From Stictocephala bisonia (Eukaryota > Arthropoda > Insecta > Hemiptera > Membracidae), in the NCBI GenBank assembly GCA_035578905.1, contig JAQJVL010000418.1, positions 1-64,000 on the forward strand: 64,000 bases of DNA, in the 5' to 3' direction. The position numbers were made by a program, and so were the translations under genes. Below, one piece after another: positions 28,401 through 40,400 of this stretch (position 1 is the first letter of the stretch; every line of letters starts with the position of its first letter). The notes under the pieces are model-generated. The model was not told where the DNA came from. It ran no database searches and was given only the letters and a program-made list of their open reading frames with translations.

Positions 28401-31400
28401 CTAATCACATAGGCGGTCGATCTGGTTTATCTGGTAGTTCCGATCACGGTAGCGAAGCTTTTGGGCAAAAGCTGGATCAAGTGATTCTACGATTCAGGCG
28501 TCATCGCCAAACACAGTCGATTGCTTTCAAAATTGTCGCTTTTCAACAAAAAATTGATTTTGTATACGCCATAAAAAGTGGATCTGTAGTTATTTTATTC
28601 AGTAATATAATAATGGTTATAATAAACCGGAAATAAGCTGTGAAATATAATCAAATTTGTAAATCTAGATGCCAAAATACCGGTAGTTTAATGGATCGAT
28701 AGTAATAATTAAATAATTGTGCACCTAAATATAAATTTAAAAGTCGTTTACGATCAATTATTTTTAATAAATTATGATCGGTAATGAATGTGTGCAACTC
28801 GAAACTACTTCGATACATAGAAAGATAATCATTTCATCACAAGGAATTTCTGACGTATTGGAGTGACAACGGTATACGTAATCGGCAAATGTATGCCTAG
28901 CCAGACGAGATGCAATCTGAAATATCAGCTAAATGCCAACTGGCAACTGGTGATACAAAGTAGATTTGTGCAGCTAAATTATAAATTTATGAAATATACA
29001 CAAGAAGTATGATAAAGTTTCGGTTCAATAAAAATTATGTTCCTTATTGCTAAATCCGTCCGTTTTAATAAATAAATAATAATATAATCTTTGATTTGGA
29101 TTGAATTGTTTTGCATTTAACATCGACGTAGTAGTAACAATTATGATCAGGGAACCGTTCACTGAGTTCACAAATCAAAATTATCGTATTGTAATACATT
29201 TTACACTCCATCTGTGTTACTTTCTAATCTAGTCAGGAAACCGATCGACAGTTTGACAGAAGAAAATATCGTATGCCTGCAAATGTTACATGCACATTTG
29301 GCGATCCAAAGTGTTCACAAACAGATTATTAATTGACATTCGCTACAGCTATATCTACTTATTTTTTATTCAATTGAAAATAAATAAATATTGTTACGTC
29401 ACACGATACTTGAACGCCATCACGATATTTTATATGATATGATACGATATTTTCTTCTGTCAAATCATTGGATGATTCCCTACTCAGAGTAAACACCTAA
29501 ATGGATCACAATCACCTCACGGGAAATATACGATAATTTCAATTCGGAAACGAGCAGAACGGTTCATTGTATGTACATGAGAGAAATGGACTTTTGCCAT
29601 GGGAAGGAAGATTTGTTGTTTTGTTGGACAGTAAAGTGACCTGTTCTTGGGAGCAGTTTGATTGAATGATTTTACGTTACTGACACACACAAACATTGGA
29701 ATATAGGCCCACTCAGTTTTCGTTCATTATCATTTGGGTTTCGGTCAACAGTTCTGTCCTATACTAGATTTGTTTAGTTGGATCATAGATCTCGGTAACT
29801 TGTTCGACTTTAATAGTTTTTTTTGAGCATCTTGATCCAGATATCTCGTTCACATAGATGAGCTTTGTCAAATGAACGGGTCGTGAGAACGTCACATCTA
29901 CGTTCGACCCCAACTGTCGACTCCGACTGTCAGTCGTCAGTCACTACGTAACTTCACTGCCACACTATAAGCAATAAATTACATTCCACGGTAATCGAGA
30001 CACAAGCCTATCATAATTTTATTAACCTTTCATTTTAATTTATATTGATTGAAAAAATCCGAACTTGACCATGAATGTCGATTATAACCGTGTTGTTGAG
30101 ATCGAACTATTTAGTTGGTTACATCTTAGAAAAACTCTCGAATGGAATTCCCGATCGTAACAAAATTTCCTTCTCGCAGGACGAGAATTATAATTTCCCA
30201 GGGAATTCCCGAAATTTCGAGACTCGTCCATCCCTAAAAAAAATTAAATAAAATATTGCTAAACTTTAAATATTTTATTTTTATATTATAGTACAACTCT
30301 ATTTCAACAAAATAAGACGTTATTAGCATGTCAACTGTATTCTGGCTTGGCGTTTTTAGCATCACCATGTAAAATTATGCTGGCGTTAAAAGGGTTAAAC
30401 TGGGCTTTAACTATTCAATTATACATTTAAGCTATAATAATTATCATCTGTGCCATAATTTTTGTTCCCGCAATCAACAAATAATCTTAATTCATTATCA
30501 TCAGACTAAACCCAATAAGTAACATTTCATTGTGTATACACACTGCTTGATTATAATTCATTAACTGTACTAACAATAACATTAAAACCACCCCTTCAAT
30601 ATTTACACTAGAGGACTATTAATATCACACCTTGGCCAAGGCTCTCATAAGTGGTTCGTTGTCCTGCATTCTGCCTGCTGTATCAACCAATACTACATCA
30701 ATATTTGCCTCCTTTGCATGGTGTATAGCTTCCATTGCAATACCAGCTGCATCTTTGCCTGCAACATCAGTATTCCACTACAGTTTGAGCTGATTAGCAA
30801 CTTAAAATATACTATGCTCAGATTCAAATGAATTTTTATCATAAAATAAAACTGCCAAGCCCCAAGTCACTAATTTACTTGAATTCAAGAATTTAATTAA
30901 CAAATTCTAAAGAAAAGCATGTTTTTTCTGATTCAAAATGTGTCAGATTAAATCCTATTATACCCTTGATATAGTCAACCTCGATGTTAAATTGTCCTTT
31001 TTTTATTTCATTTTATTTATTCAAATAAATAAGGATAGTAGATATTTAGATTCAGATTAGTATTCACCAGAAAACAAACATTGTCATAGGTAATAGTCAA
31101 CAAAACATAGTTTATACAACAAGTCTTAGTCTCAGTAATACAATGCATACAGAGAACAAATCAAGTCATATACATAAAAAGTCTTGTTTGCAATAGTATT
31201 CACCCTGTTTTAATGTGTTTTTGAATTTGTTTAAATCGGCAATTGACTTTAAATACGGAGGCAGAGCATTGTACAGTTTAAAGCAATTAAACTGGACATG
31301 TTTCTGAAAAAAAGAAGTTCGGTGACGTGGAATATGTAAATAGTCATAATTTTGAAGTGAGTAAGAGTGTATAATTCAGAGTTAGTAAAGAGATAAAAAC

Positions 31401-34400
31401 GTCTTTTTAAAAAGGTGACTGATTCTAAAATATAGATCTATGGAAATGTTAACAAATTGTTCATGCGGAAGATGTTTCTACAGGATTCCCTAGCAGAGAG
31501 GCCACAAATGATGCGTAAGGCTTTCTTTTGTAATCTAAAAATGTGTAGATTACTTAAACTTTGAGCTTCCCAGATTGCCACCGCAGAAGACAAGTGGGGG
31601 TATACACACCCACAGTACGCTGATAGCAGGACCCACCTATCTGTAAAGCAAGCTAGTCTTCGTAGAATGAATAGCCCCTTGCTGATGCTAGACACCAAGT
31701 CAATGTGGCTTGAGAAAACAAGCTTGCTGTCAATTACCAACCCCAGGAATCCAACCTCTGAACTTGGCACTATCTCTGAGTCACCTACAATGAAATTGTG
31801 ATCTAGATAAGAGTCAAAAGAACGGATGTGGAATCTAACCACTTTAGTCTTTTGTGCAGTGGCAGAAAGTTGGTTACTTGTAAACCACTGCAACAAAGCG
31901 CTACCATTTAAAAAAGCATCTATTTCTGCTGCTGAACGATCTTGATTAGATACTAGTAAAGAGGTGTCATCTGCGTATAGACATAAGTTGGCATTGTTCA
32001 CACTGCTGAGGATGTCAATAATAAAAATCAAAAATAAAATTGGTACCAATATGGACCCTTGGGGGACACCAGTAAGAATTGGTTTCCGTTCTGATAATTG
32101 ATTTCTCATGAATCCAAAATTATCCAAATATGGAATCTTCACAATAAGATGGCGACCTACAAGAAAAGAATAGAACCAGTCGAGGGCAACACCCCTAATG
32201 CCCGTGTTCTCCAGTTTTCCCAGAAGAAGTTTATGGTTGACCAAGTCAAAAGCTCGACTCAGATCGAAGAAAAGTGCAATAGTATGCTTCCTACTGTCCA
32301 AATTCGTTAAAACTTGTGATATAAATTATTTAACTACTTTATCACAGTTTAATACTTTATTAATTTAATAACCATTAATAACTACTGTGTACCAATTTGT
32401 AGTTACCACTGTACGTGTATGGGTGGGTCATTACCACTGTACGTGTATGGGTGGGTAGGTGGGTCATTACCACTATACTTGTATGGGTGGGTGGGTGGGT
32501 CATTACCACTGTACGTGTATGGGTAGGCGGGTAGGTCATTACCACTGTACTTGAATGAGTGGGTGGGTCATTACCACTGTACGTGTATGGGTGGGTGGGT
32601 GGGTCATTACCACTGTACGTGTATGGGTGGGTGGGTGGGTCATTACCACTGTACGTGTATGGGTGGGTGGGTGGGTCATTACCACTATACTTGTATGGGT
32701 GGGTGGGTGGGTCATTACCACTGTACGTGTATGGGTAGGCGGGTAGGTCATTACCACTGTACTTGAATGAGTGGGTGGGTCATTACCACTGTACGTGTAT
32801 GGGTGGGTCATTACCACTGTACGTGTATAGGTGGGTGGGTGGGTCATTACCACTGTACGTGTATGGGTAGGCGGGTAGGTCATTACCACTGTACTTGAAT
32901 GGGTAGGCGAGTAGGTCATTACCACTGTACATGTATGGATAGGCGGGTAGGTCATTACCACTTTACTTGAATGAGTGGGTGGGTCATTACCACTGTACGT
33001 GTATGGGTAGGCGGGTAGGTCATTACCACTGTACTTGAATGAGTGGGTGGATCATTACCACTGTACGTGTATGGGTAGGCGGGTAGGTCATTACCACTGT
33101 ACGTGTATGGGTAGGCGGGTAGGTCATTACCACTGTACGTGTATGGGTAGGCGGGTTGGTCATTACCACTGTACGTGTATGGGTAGGCGGGTGGGTCATT
33201 ACCACTGTACGTGTATGGGTAGGCGGGTAGGTCATTACCACTGTACATGCATGGGGTACATGGCATCAACAGTTGACAGGCCTGATCTGAAACCAAACTG
33301 TGCTGGAATCTTATTTGTTGACAAATAGAGCAGAAGACGGTTGAGCATGAGTTTCTCCAACACTTTAGAGAAGGATTACACATTCAGTTCCATCACCAGT
33401 TTTATGAATAGGTGTTATAATTGCCTGTTTTAAAGAAGAGGGGAAAAACCAGTGGTGAACGAAGAATTAACTAGGTGTGTCAGGGGAGAAGCAAATTCTT
33501 TTGCACATTTTTTCAACAGATTTGATGACACTCCATCAACACCCGAAGAACAGCTAGAAGACAAAGATGCTGTTACTCTTACTATTTCCTCCTCTGTAGC
33601 AGGCGATATAAAGAAAGAATGAGTCACCCGATTTGAAGTAATGGAAGGTGGAGTAGATTTACTGATACAGTAAACTCTCGATTATCCGCGGGCGGTTTAT
33701 CCGCTTTGCGGATTATCCGCGGTGCATTTTGGTAAAAAAAAAATTATTTTTAATAAAGCTACTAAGTACAAAACCGCGATAAAAATCGTAAAAACGGCAA
33801 ACAGTACACTTAATAATGTACAAAACGTGTACAGTAGTTCAGTATTATTGTACAGTACTGTATGTACAGTATATCGGTATCCACTGTACGTTGTGTGTGC
33901 TTGAGCAGTTTGAGGCGCAAGCAGCGGGACTGTAGACCTTGGTTTACTTGGCGCGTAAATGAATCATGTGACCGATGAGTAATCGGCACGCGCGAGGTCA
34001 TTCGCCCTGTCTGCCACCTGCCACTGTTGACTCCCCTCCCCCTCCCCACAATACGCGCATCACTACAGCATTGTCAGTTCTGATTTCAGTGTAACTCAAT
34101 CGTTCGAGCTGTTCGCTTCGTTAGTGAAGCGCCAAGTTGTGATTTGTTAAGTTGTGTGTTTTCCAAGTTGTGTGTGTCTGTCTATCTTTTGAGTGTTTTT
34201 TTATTTTTTTAAAATGGCAGCTAAAAGGAAGAAAGTGGTTTTGTCAATCCAAGATAAATTAGAACTCATAAAAAGTGTTGAAAATGGTGCGCCTAAAAAA
34301 CAAATGTGCTTGCGCTACGGAATTGGAGAGAGTACAGTAAGGGACATAATGAAGCAAAAGGACAAGTTGATAGAATTTGCGTCTTCATCAGACAACACAT

Positions 34401-37400
34401 CGACAATGAAAAAGAGAAAAACCATGAAAAATAGCACCTATGAAGAACTAGATTCAGCCTTATTAGAGTGGGTTAGTCAAGTAAGAAGTCAGGGCACTCC
34501 AATATCAGGGCCTATTGTTGCAGCGAAAGCAAAAACATTTTTCGAAATGCTTAATTTAGAAGGAAATTTTGATGCATCGTCAGGCTGGTTGACTAGATTT
34601 AAGCAACGCCACGGAATAAGAGAAATTGGGCTTCATGGTGAGAAACTGAGTGGCGATGAAGAGGCTGCAAGTGGGTTCCAGTCTTACTTTGAACAACTGA
34701 TTGAATCTGAGGGTTTAACCTATGAACAGGTTTATAACGCTGACGAGTCAGGCTTATTTTGGAAATGTTTGCCAACAAGAACCTTGGCTTTTGAGACCGA
34801 GAAGCAAGCTGCAGGGCATAAGTCAAGCAAAGAGCGGATTACAATTATGCCGTGTAATAATGCGTCTGGATCGCACAAACTAAAACTGTTAGTGATAGGA
34901 AAGTCCAAGAGACCAAGATCTTTTAAAGGAACAAGAGCCGAAAACCTTCCAGTTCACTACTATCACCAGGAAAAAGGCTGGATGGATCAAAGAATATTTA
35001 AAGACTGGTTTGATACCAAGTTCGTTCCCCAGGTTAGAGAGCACCTTAGGTCAAAAAATCTACCTGAAAAAGCTGTGCTTCTTCTGGATAATGCTCCGTC
35101 CCACCCTGGAGAAAGTGTGTTAAAATCGGACGATGGAAATTTCTTTGTGAAGTTTTTGCCCCCAAATGTGACGGCCCTTATTCAACCTATGGACCAAGGT
35201 GTCATTGCTTCGATGAAGAAAAAATACAGGACGGCTTTGCTGAAGAAAATGATTGATGAAGGAGATGATCTAAAGACGTTCTTCAAAGACTACACGGTTC
35301 TTGACAGCATTTATGACATCAACAATGCTTGGAAATCCGTCAAGCAGTCTACTCTAATGAAATCCTGGCGGAAGATTTTGCCAGATGTAGAGAACATCCA
35401 AGAGGGAGAGGAAGATGAAGACGACATTCCACTGAGTGTCCTAGCTAATTTAGCTAAATCTGTTGCCGGAGGTGTTAACGTGAATGAAGAAAATATCGGT
35501 GAGTGGATTGAATGTGATGCCAATGATCCGGGCTTTGAGTACTTCACAGATGAAAGCATTATTGATCAAGTACGAGGGATTGAATCGGTTGAACCGAAAG
35601 ACAATGAAGATGAAGAGGAAATGCAGAGGACCGTCACTCATGATGAAGCATTAGGCCACATCGATCATATTCTTCAATATCTCGAAGAGCAGGACGACGC
35701 AACCCTTTGCGACAAGATGGTATTGAGGAAGCTCAAATCTCAAATAAAGAAAAAGAGTTTTGCTACGAAAAAACAAATGCAAATGACTGATTTTTTTGTT
35801 AAACAGTGAAGATTACAGTACAGTACTTTTCAATAACATGGTTGATATTAATACAGGTTTTGTTATCAGGTAGGCCTACGTCTTTGTATTGTATAATAAA
35901 CTTATTTAAAGCACTTTTGTGTTGTTTTTTAGTGCCTTTAACCTTTGTTTAACCATTACCGGCAATTTTGCGGCTTATCCGCGATATTCGATTATCCGCA
36001 GTATTCACGCCAGTCAATACCGCGGATAATCGGGAGTTTACTGTACCTAATTGGTTGCCAATATCGCTAAAGAAAGTGTTGAAATTGTTGGCAACCATTT
36101 GTGGATCGATGATCGATTTGTTAAGATCATTTTCTCATGCATTTGTTTAAATGGTTTGCAAGAATGTTCAGGTCTCAAGTCATTAATCACCTCCCATTCC
36201 CCCTTGATCTTATTTTTGGAGGAATTCAGGTGGTCCAGAACTCTTTGTGCTTTTGAAGACAGAATGGAAGGCTTAAATTGTTTTCGGAATTCAAGATAAG
36301 ATAGTTTTAGATGGTGTTCAGAATCAAGGTCTTTGGAAAGGTCATAGAAAAACAATAGGCGATTACGTACATTTTTTTGACATTTGTTGAGCTGGATTTT
36401 TTAAGAAAACGTCCGCTTCGACAGTATCTTCATTTTTAGAGGAAACACCCAATCAAGAAGGCAACTCAAGGAAGAGAAGAAAGCGTTGTATTTCTCATCC
36501 ACGTCAACCGCTTTGTACATTTAATTCCAAGACTCACGTGTTAAAAGCAACTTGAAAATAAGTATGTCATCATGAGAAAAACTACGCTTAACCACGTATT
36601 TAGGAATACTTGATTTTATCAAGGAGGGTAATGATATGTGTGCCAGTTGAGCATGATGATTGGAGACTCCAGCCTTCACCACTGAGGAGTTAAACTCTGT
36701 CTTTGAAACATTGGTAAAAATGTTATCAATCAGAGATTTTGAGCCAGAAAACTCTCTCGTGGCAGATAAAATGCATCTTCACAAACCAAAAGAGGCCATT
36801 AAGTTATAAAGGTCGAGAGTCACTTAACACGTCAATATTAAAATCCCCAGCTACAACTATTTGAGTATTGTGTTTTATGACTGTCTCAAGGCACTCATAA
36901 ATAGTTGCAAAAAAGACTGACTTGTCCTAAAATTTCATCTTGGGTGGTCTGTATACAACAATAATCAACAAGTTTCCATAATTTTTGGTCAACCTGATTG
37001 TAGAGTTCGCAAAATACCTCTGTGCAAAACGAATCCACAGGAATTTCCTGATAGGATAATGAGTTCCTGACAAGAATACAAACGCTTCCCTTTTCCATGT
37101 CGGTCCTACAGAACCCTGAAGTCATCCTATATTCAGGCAAGCAAAGGGAATCCAGTTGAGGAGACTTGAGGAAATGCTCCGATAAGCACAATATATCTGG
37201 TGACACCTAAATGAGACACATCTTGGCCTGAAGACCCTGAACATTTTGGTGAATAAGGGTTAGCCTTGATAAAGAGTCTTTTTTGTGGGTGGGCTCTAAA
37301 ATAGGGCAAGTAGAGAGTCCCCTGGGTTACAGGTCTCATGTCTCCATTCTGAAAAGGGAGTCTGACATAAAAAATTACTCTGACTCTCAGTTAGCATATT

Positions 37401-40400
37401 GTTAGATGATGTGGTTAAACTAGTAAGGGATAGCAAATCGAGATACGCATTAACTGGCTCAGTCATTGGCATGAAATCCAAGACTACTTTGAATAGACCC
37501 AAGAAAAGTATTTCAAGCTTATCATTTCCACGTTTATTAAGGAGCCTTCCGTCCCGAGCAAGACGGTGCCTCCTTATTGTACAGTTTGCCTAAACATATA
37601 CAACCCTAAAATTACTACACATTAATTCTAACTGATCATTAAAATTAAATAAGGACTTATAAGTAAGATCCTGTCTGATTAAAATACTATTCACACAAAT
37701 AATAGTGTTTGGAAAATAGTTTTTTGCCGGATACAAAAGGTCAGCCATGGCATGGAGTGCCTCTTTTTTTCCATAACCACCATTGTATCCAGCCCTTCCC
37801 CTGAATCCCTGCTTAAGATTATTGGTGCCAACATGAAAGTATATGACAGCCAGATCAAAATTGACATAATGCAAGTATCTTTTTTATATCGAGGATTTTC
37901 CCACCAGGGCAACACTCAACATATGCTCCCTTCTTAAGACTCATTCGACTAGCATGACGAACGAGAGTCAACAATCAGCAAGACATTGTTCTTAAATTTA
38001 TTCAGACCCTCAACAGGAGGGGGAATTGTAGCCATTTTTATACATTTGTCCGAGGGAGGGGATTCCTTGCGAGCATTTACAACAACTCTGTTAACAAATC
38101 TCCATCTATATTACTACAAATATGGGTTGGTAAGAGTGTAACTATAGTGTATGGTCTGTCAATACCACCCTACGTGTATGGGAGGTCATATGGGTAAATA
38201 CATGTACGTTTATGAGTACGTGGGTTGGTCAATTCAATTCTTCATGTATGGGTGGTCGAGTAGGAGCAATAAATAAATTTGGAGAGATCTGTTTGATGCA
38301 GACAGGAGATTTTGAATCTTATTCTTTTATGTGCTCAATCTTATTAATTCTAGATTAGGTTTTGATACAGTAATTATAGTTTTAAGTATTCTTTATGTTT
38401 CTAATACATTCAAAATTTAATTGAAAAATTACAAAATTTCCTCTTTCCTTTTTACTTTCAATTCAGACTATCAAGATGGTAGAAGAACAATTCAACAATG
38501 TTCATTGCATAAGTGTGTAAAACAATCATTCACATTAGATGCTATTATAGGCTTATATTAAGTTTTCAGCTGATAGTTTAAGTCTAAACTGATTACCTTG
38601 AATACAGGGCTTTTCACACCACCAGTCTCAAATGTTTTGCAGCCAAACGAGCTACTGCAGAGGCTTCGCTTTTTAGGTATTCCTCACTAAAGTGATACCA
38701 AAGAATGTCATTAAAATATTATCAAACCTTTTAAATTATGGAATATTCCAAAGAGATGTTTGATGTTCGAATCTCAAAAATATTGAAAGTAAATATGGGT
38801 AATGTTGGACATGGTTTTGAAGGTCTCTGACCCTTAACATTTTGTGGGGAAAACATCTTATAATCTCAGCTCTTTTCAAAATGTAGCTTTAATTGTGTAG
38901 AAAATAGAATTTTTATTTCATTGTTTATTTTATAAACCACTACAAAATACTAACATTAAAAAAAAACATTTCATGATAAATGGTATAATGTGTAACAAAA
39001 CAATACTATCGTCATATACATGTTATGGGTGGGCTAATATTACCACACGTGTACAGATGGGTGGGAGGTTCATAAGCACTGTATATGTAAGGGTGATTCA
39101 GCACCACAATAAGTGTATAGTTGAGCGGGTGGGTTAGTATTTTTGTTCGTGTATGGGTGGGTCAGTACCACCTAGTAACTGTACGTGCATGGGTAGGTGG
39201 GTAAATTAGTACCACAAATGTGTATTTAAATTTATTCATTTTGTTTTATTAGCCTCCAGAACTGTTATATTATAGAAATAATACTGGTTAAGTTACCTTT
39301 TTTTTCCTGTCAACAATTCTTCAAACGTAATCTGCTGTGTACATTTCGAAGCATAGAGCTTCATCATCAGGCTTTCCAAAAACGTCACTATTTACATTAC
39401 ACTAAACATTAAAAACTTTTAAAATATAAACTATAAACATTTAAACATATTAACATAGCACATTTGCCGGCCGGCGATAGACGAATTGAGTTGAGTTCGT
39501 TACCTGCTCATTGGCCATCAGTTGGTGTCTATCGCCGGCCGGCAAATGTGCTATGTTAATATGTTTATAGTTTATATTTTAAATGTTTTTAATGTTTAGT
39601 GTAATGTAAATAATGACGTTTTTGGAAAGCCTAATGATGAAGCTCTATGCTTCGAAATGTACATAGCAGATTACGTTTGAAGAACTGTTGACAGAAAAAA
39701 AAAGGTAATTTAACCAGTGTATTTAAAATTGTGTTACCCCTAAATTTTCCCTTACAGAAAATATATAAATGCTCAATATCCAAACAAATCAAAAGGAATA
39801 AGGTGGCTTCCTGCTCTTCAACTTAAATGCAATAAAAACACTAAACAATTTTCACATTTACAGTTGTTTTCTATCTTTAGCAATTACAAAACTGCAGCTA
39901 ACAATCTGTATTTATGGATGTTGTTTTCAATCCTTTTTTTGCTAATATTTTGCAAGAACAAAATAAGCATTTTCAAGACTTTCGTGTGGATATATATATA
40001 TACACACACACAGTGACATGAATTTGTTGTACAAGTACAGTGAGGATGCCTTTCCAACCACCCATACTGTTATACATGTATAGTGATAATGTCGGCATGA
40101 GGTCAAGATGAAGTCAGCTATAAGAATGGTGGTGCTCCCACACAACTAATGCAGTGTCTGTTGGCAGGTGATGGGACTTACACCTGCCTATTGTGCTCAA
40201 GTGCCTCCAAATCAAATTACTTTCTTATAAAATAATACATTGATGTTGTAGTATATATTACTTCCTATTCTTTTATTTTCTGATAAAACTATACAATAGA
40301 AACAGTTTTCTTTAAACCTTGATGGTTCAAAGTTTTACAAAACATTGATGGCAAATTTTCTAGATTTAAACGTCAGACCAGGTTTTTGGAACACCAATTT

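Larger units (their letters stand above)
31007..38040 (-). mobile_element. Decayed CR1/Jockey-group LINE, interrupted by two insertions
   Basis: In the minus direction the order is: an esterase-like segment (about 38040-37590), endonuclease (37206-36895), endonuclease-RT linker (36355-36046), RT fingers (33665-33258), then RT palm and thumb (32310-31150). An A/T-rich tail lies near 31010-31030. A Tigger transposon (33668-36043) and the minisatellite (32403-33253) lie inside its coding region. Stops and frameshifts are frequent. The segments are collinear with a single LINE, so I read them as one old copy. Removing the two intruders brings the RT pieces into the expected order. Confidence 0.85.

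Noticed and set aside
28394..28636. 80-codon ORF in the hAT interior as transposase
   Set aside because: No hATC, BED or RNase H-like motifs; too short.
32403..33253. CRISPR-like alternation of repeats and spacers
   Set aside because: Units are contiguous variants of one sequence with no unique spacers, in a eukaryotic intron without cas genes.
32539..33383. Repetitive ORFs ([21 protein letters not shown] types)
   Set aside because: By-products of minisatellite array 2, not proteins.
34193..34213. Upstream ATG as transposase start
   Set aside because: It adds a hydrophobic FFYFFK leader unlike the family; the ATG at 34214 precedes the expected basic N terminus.
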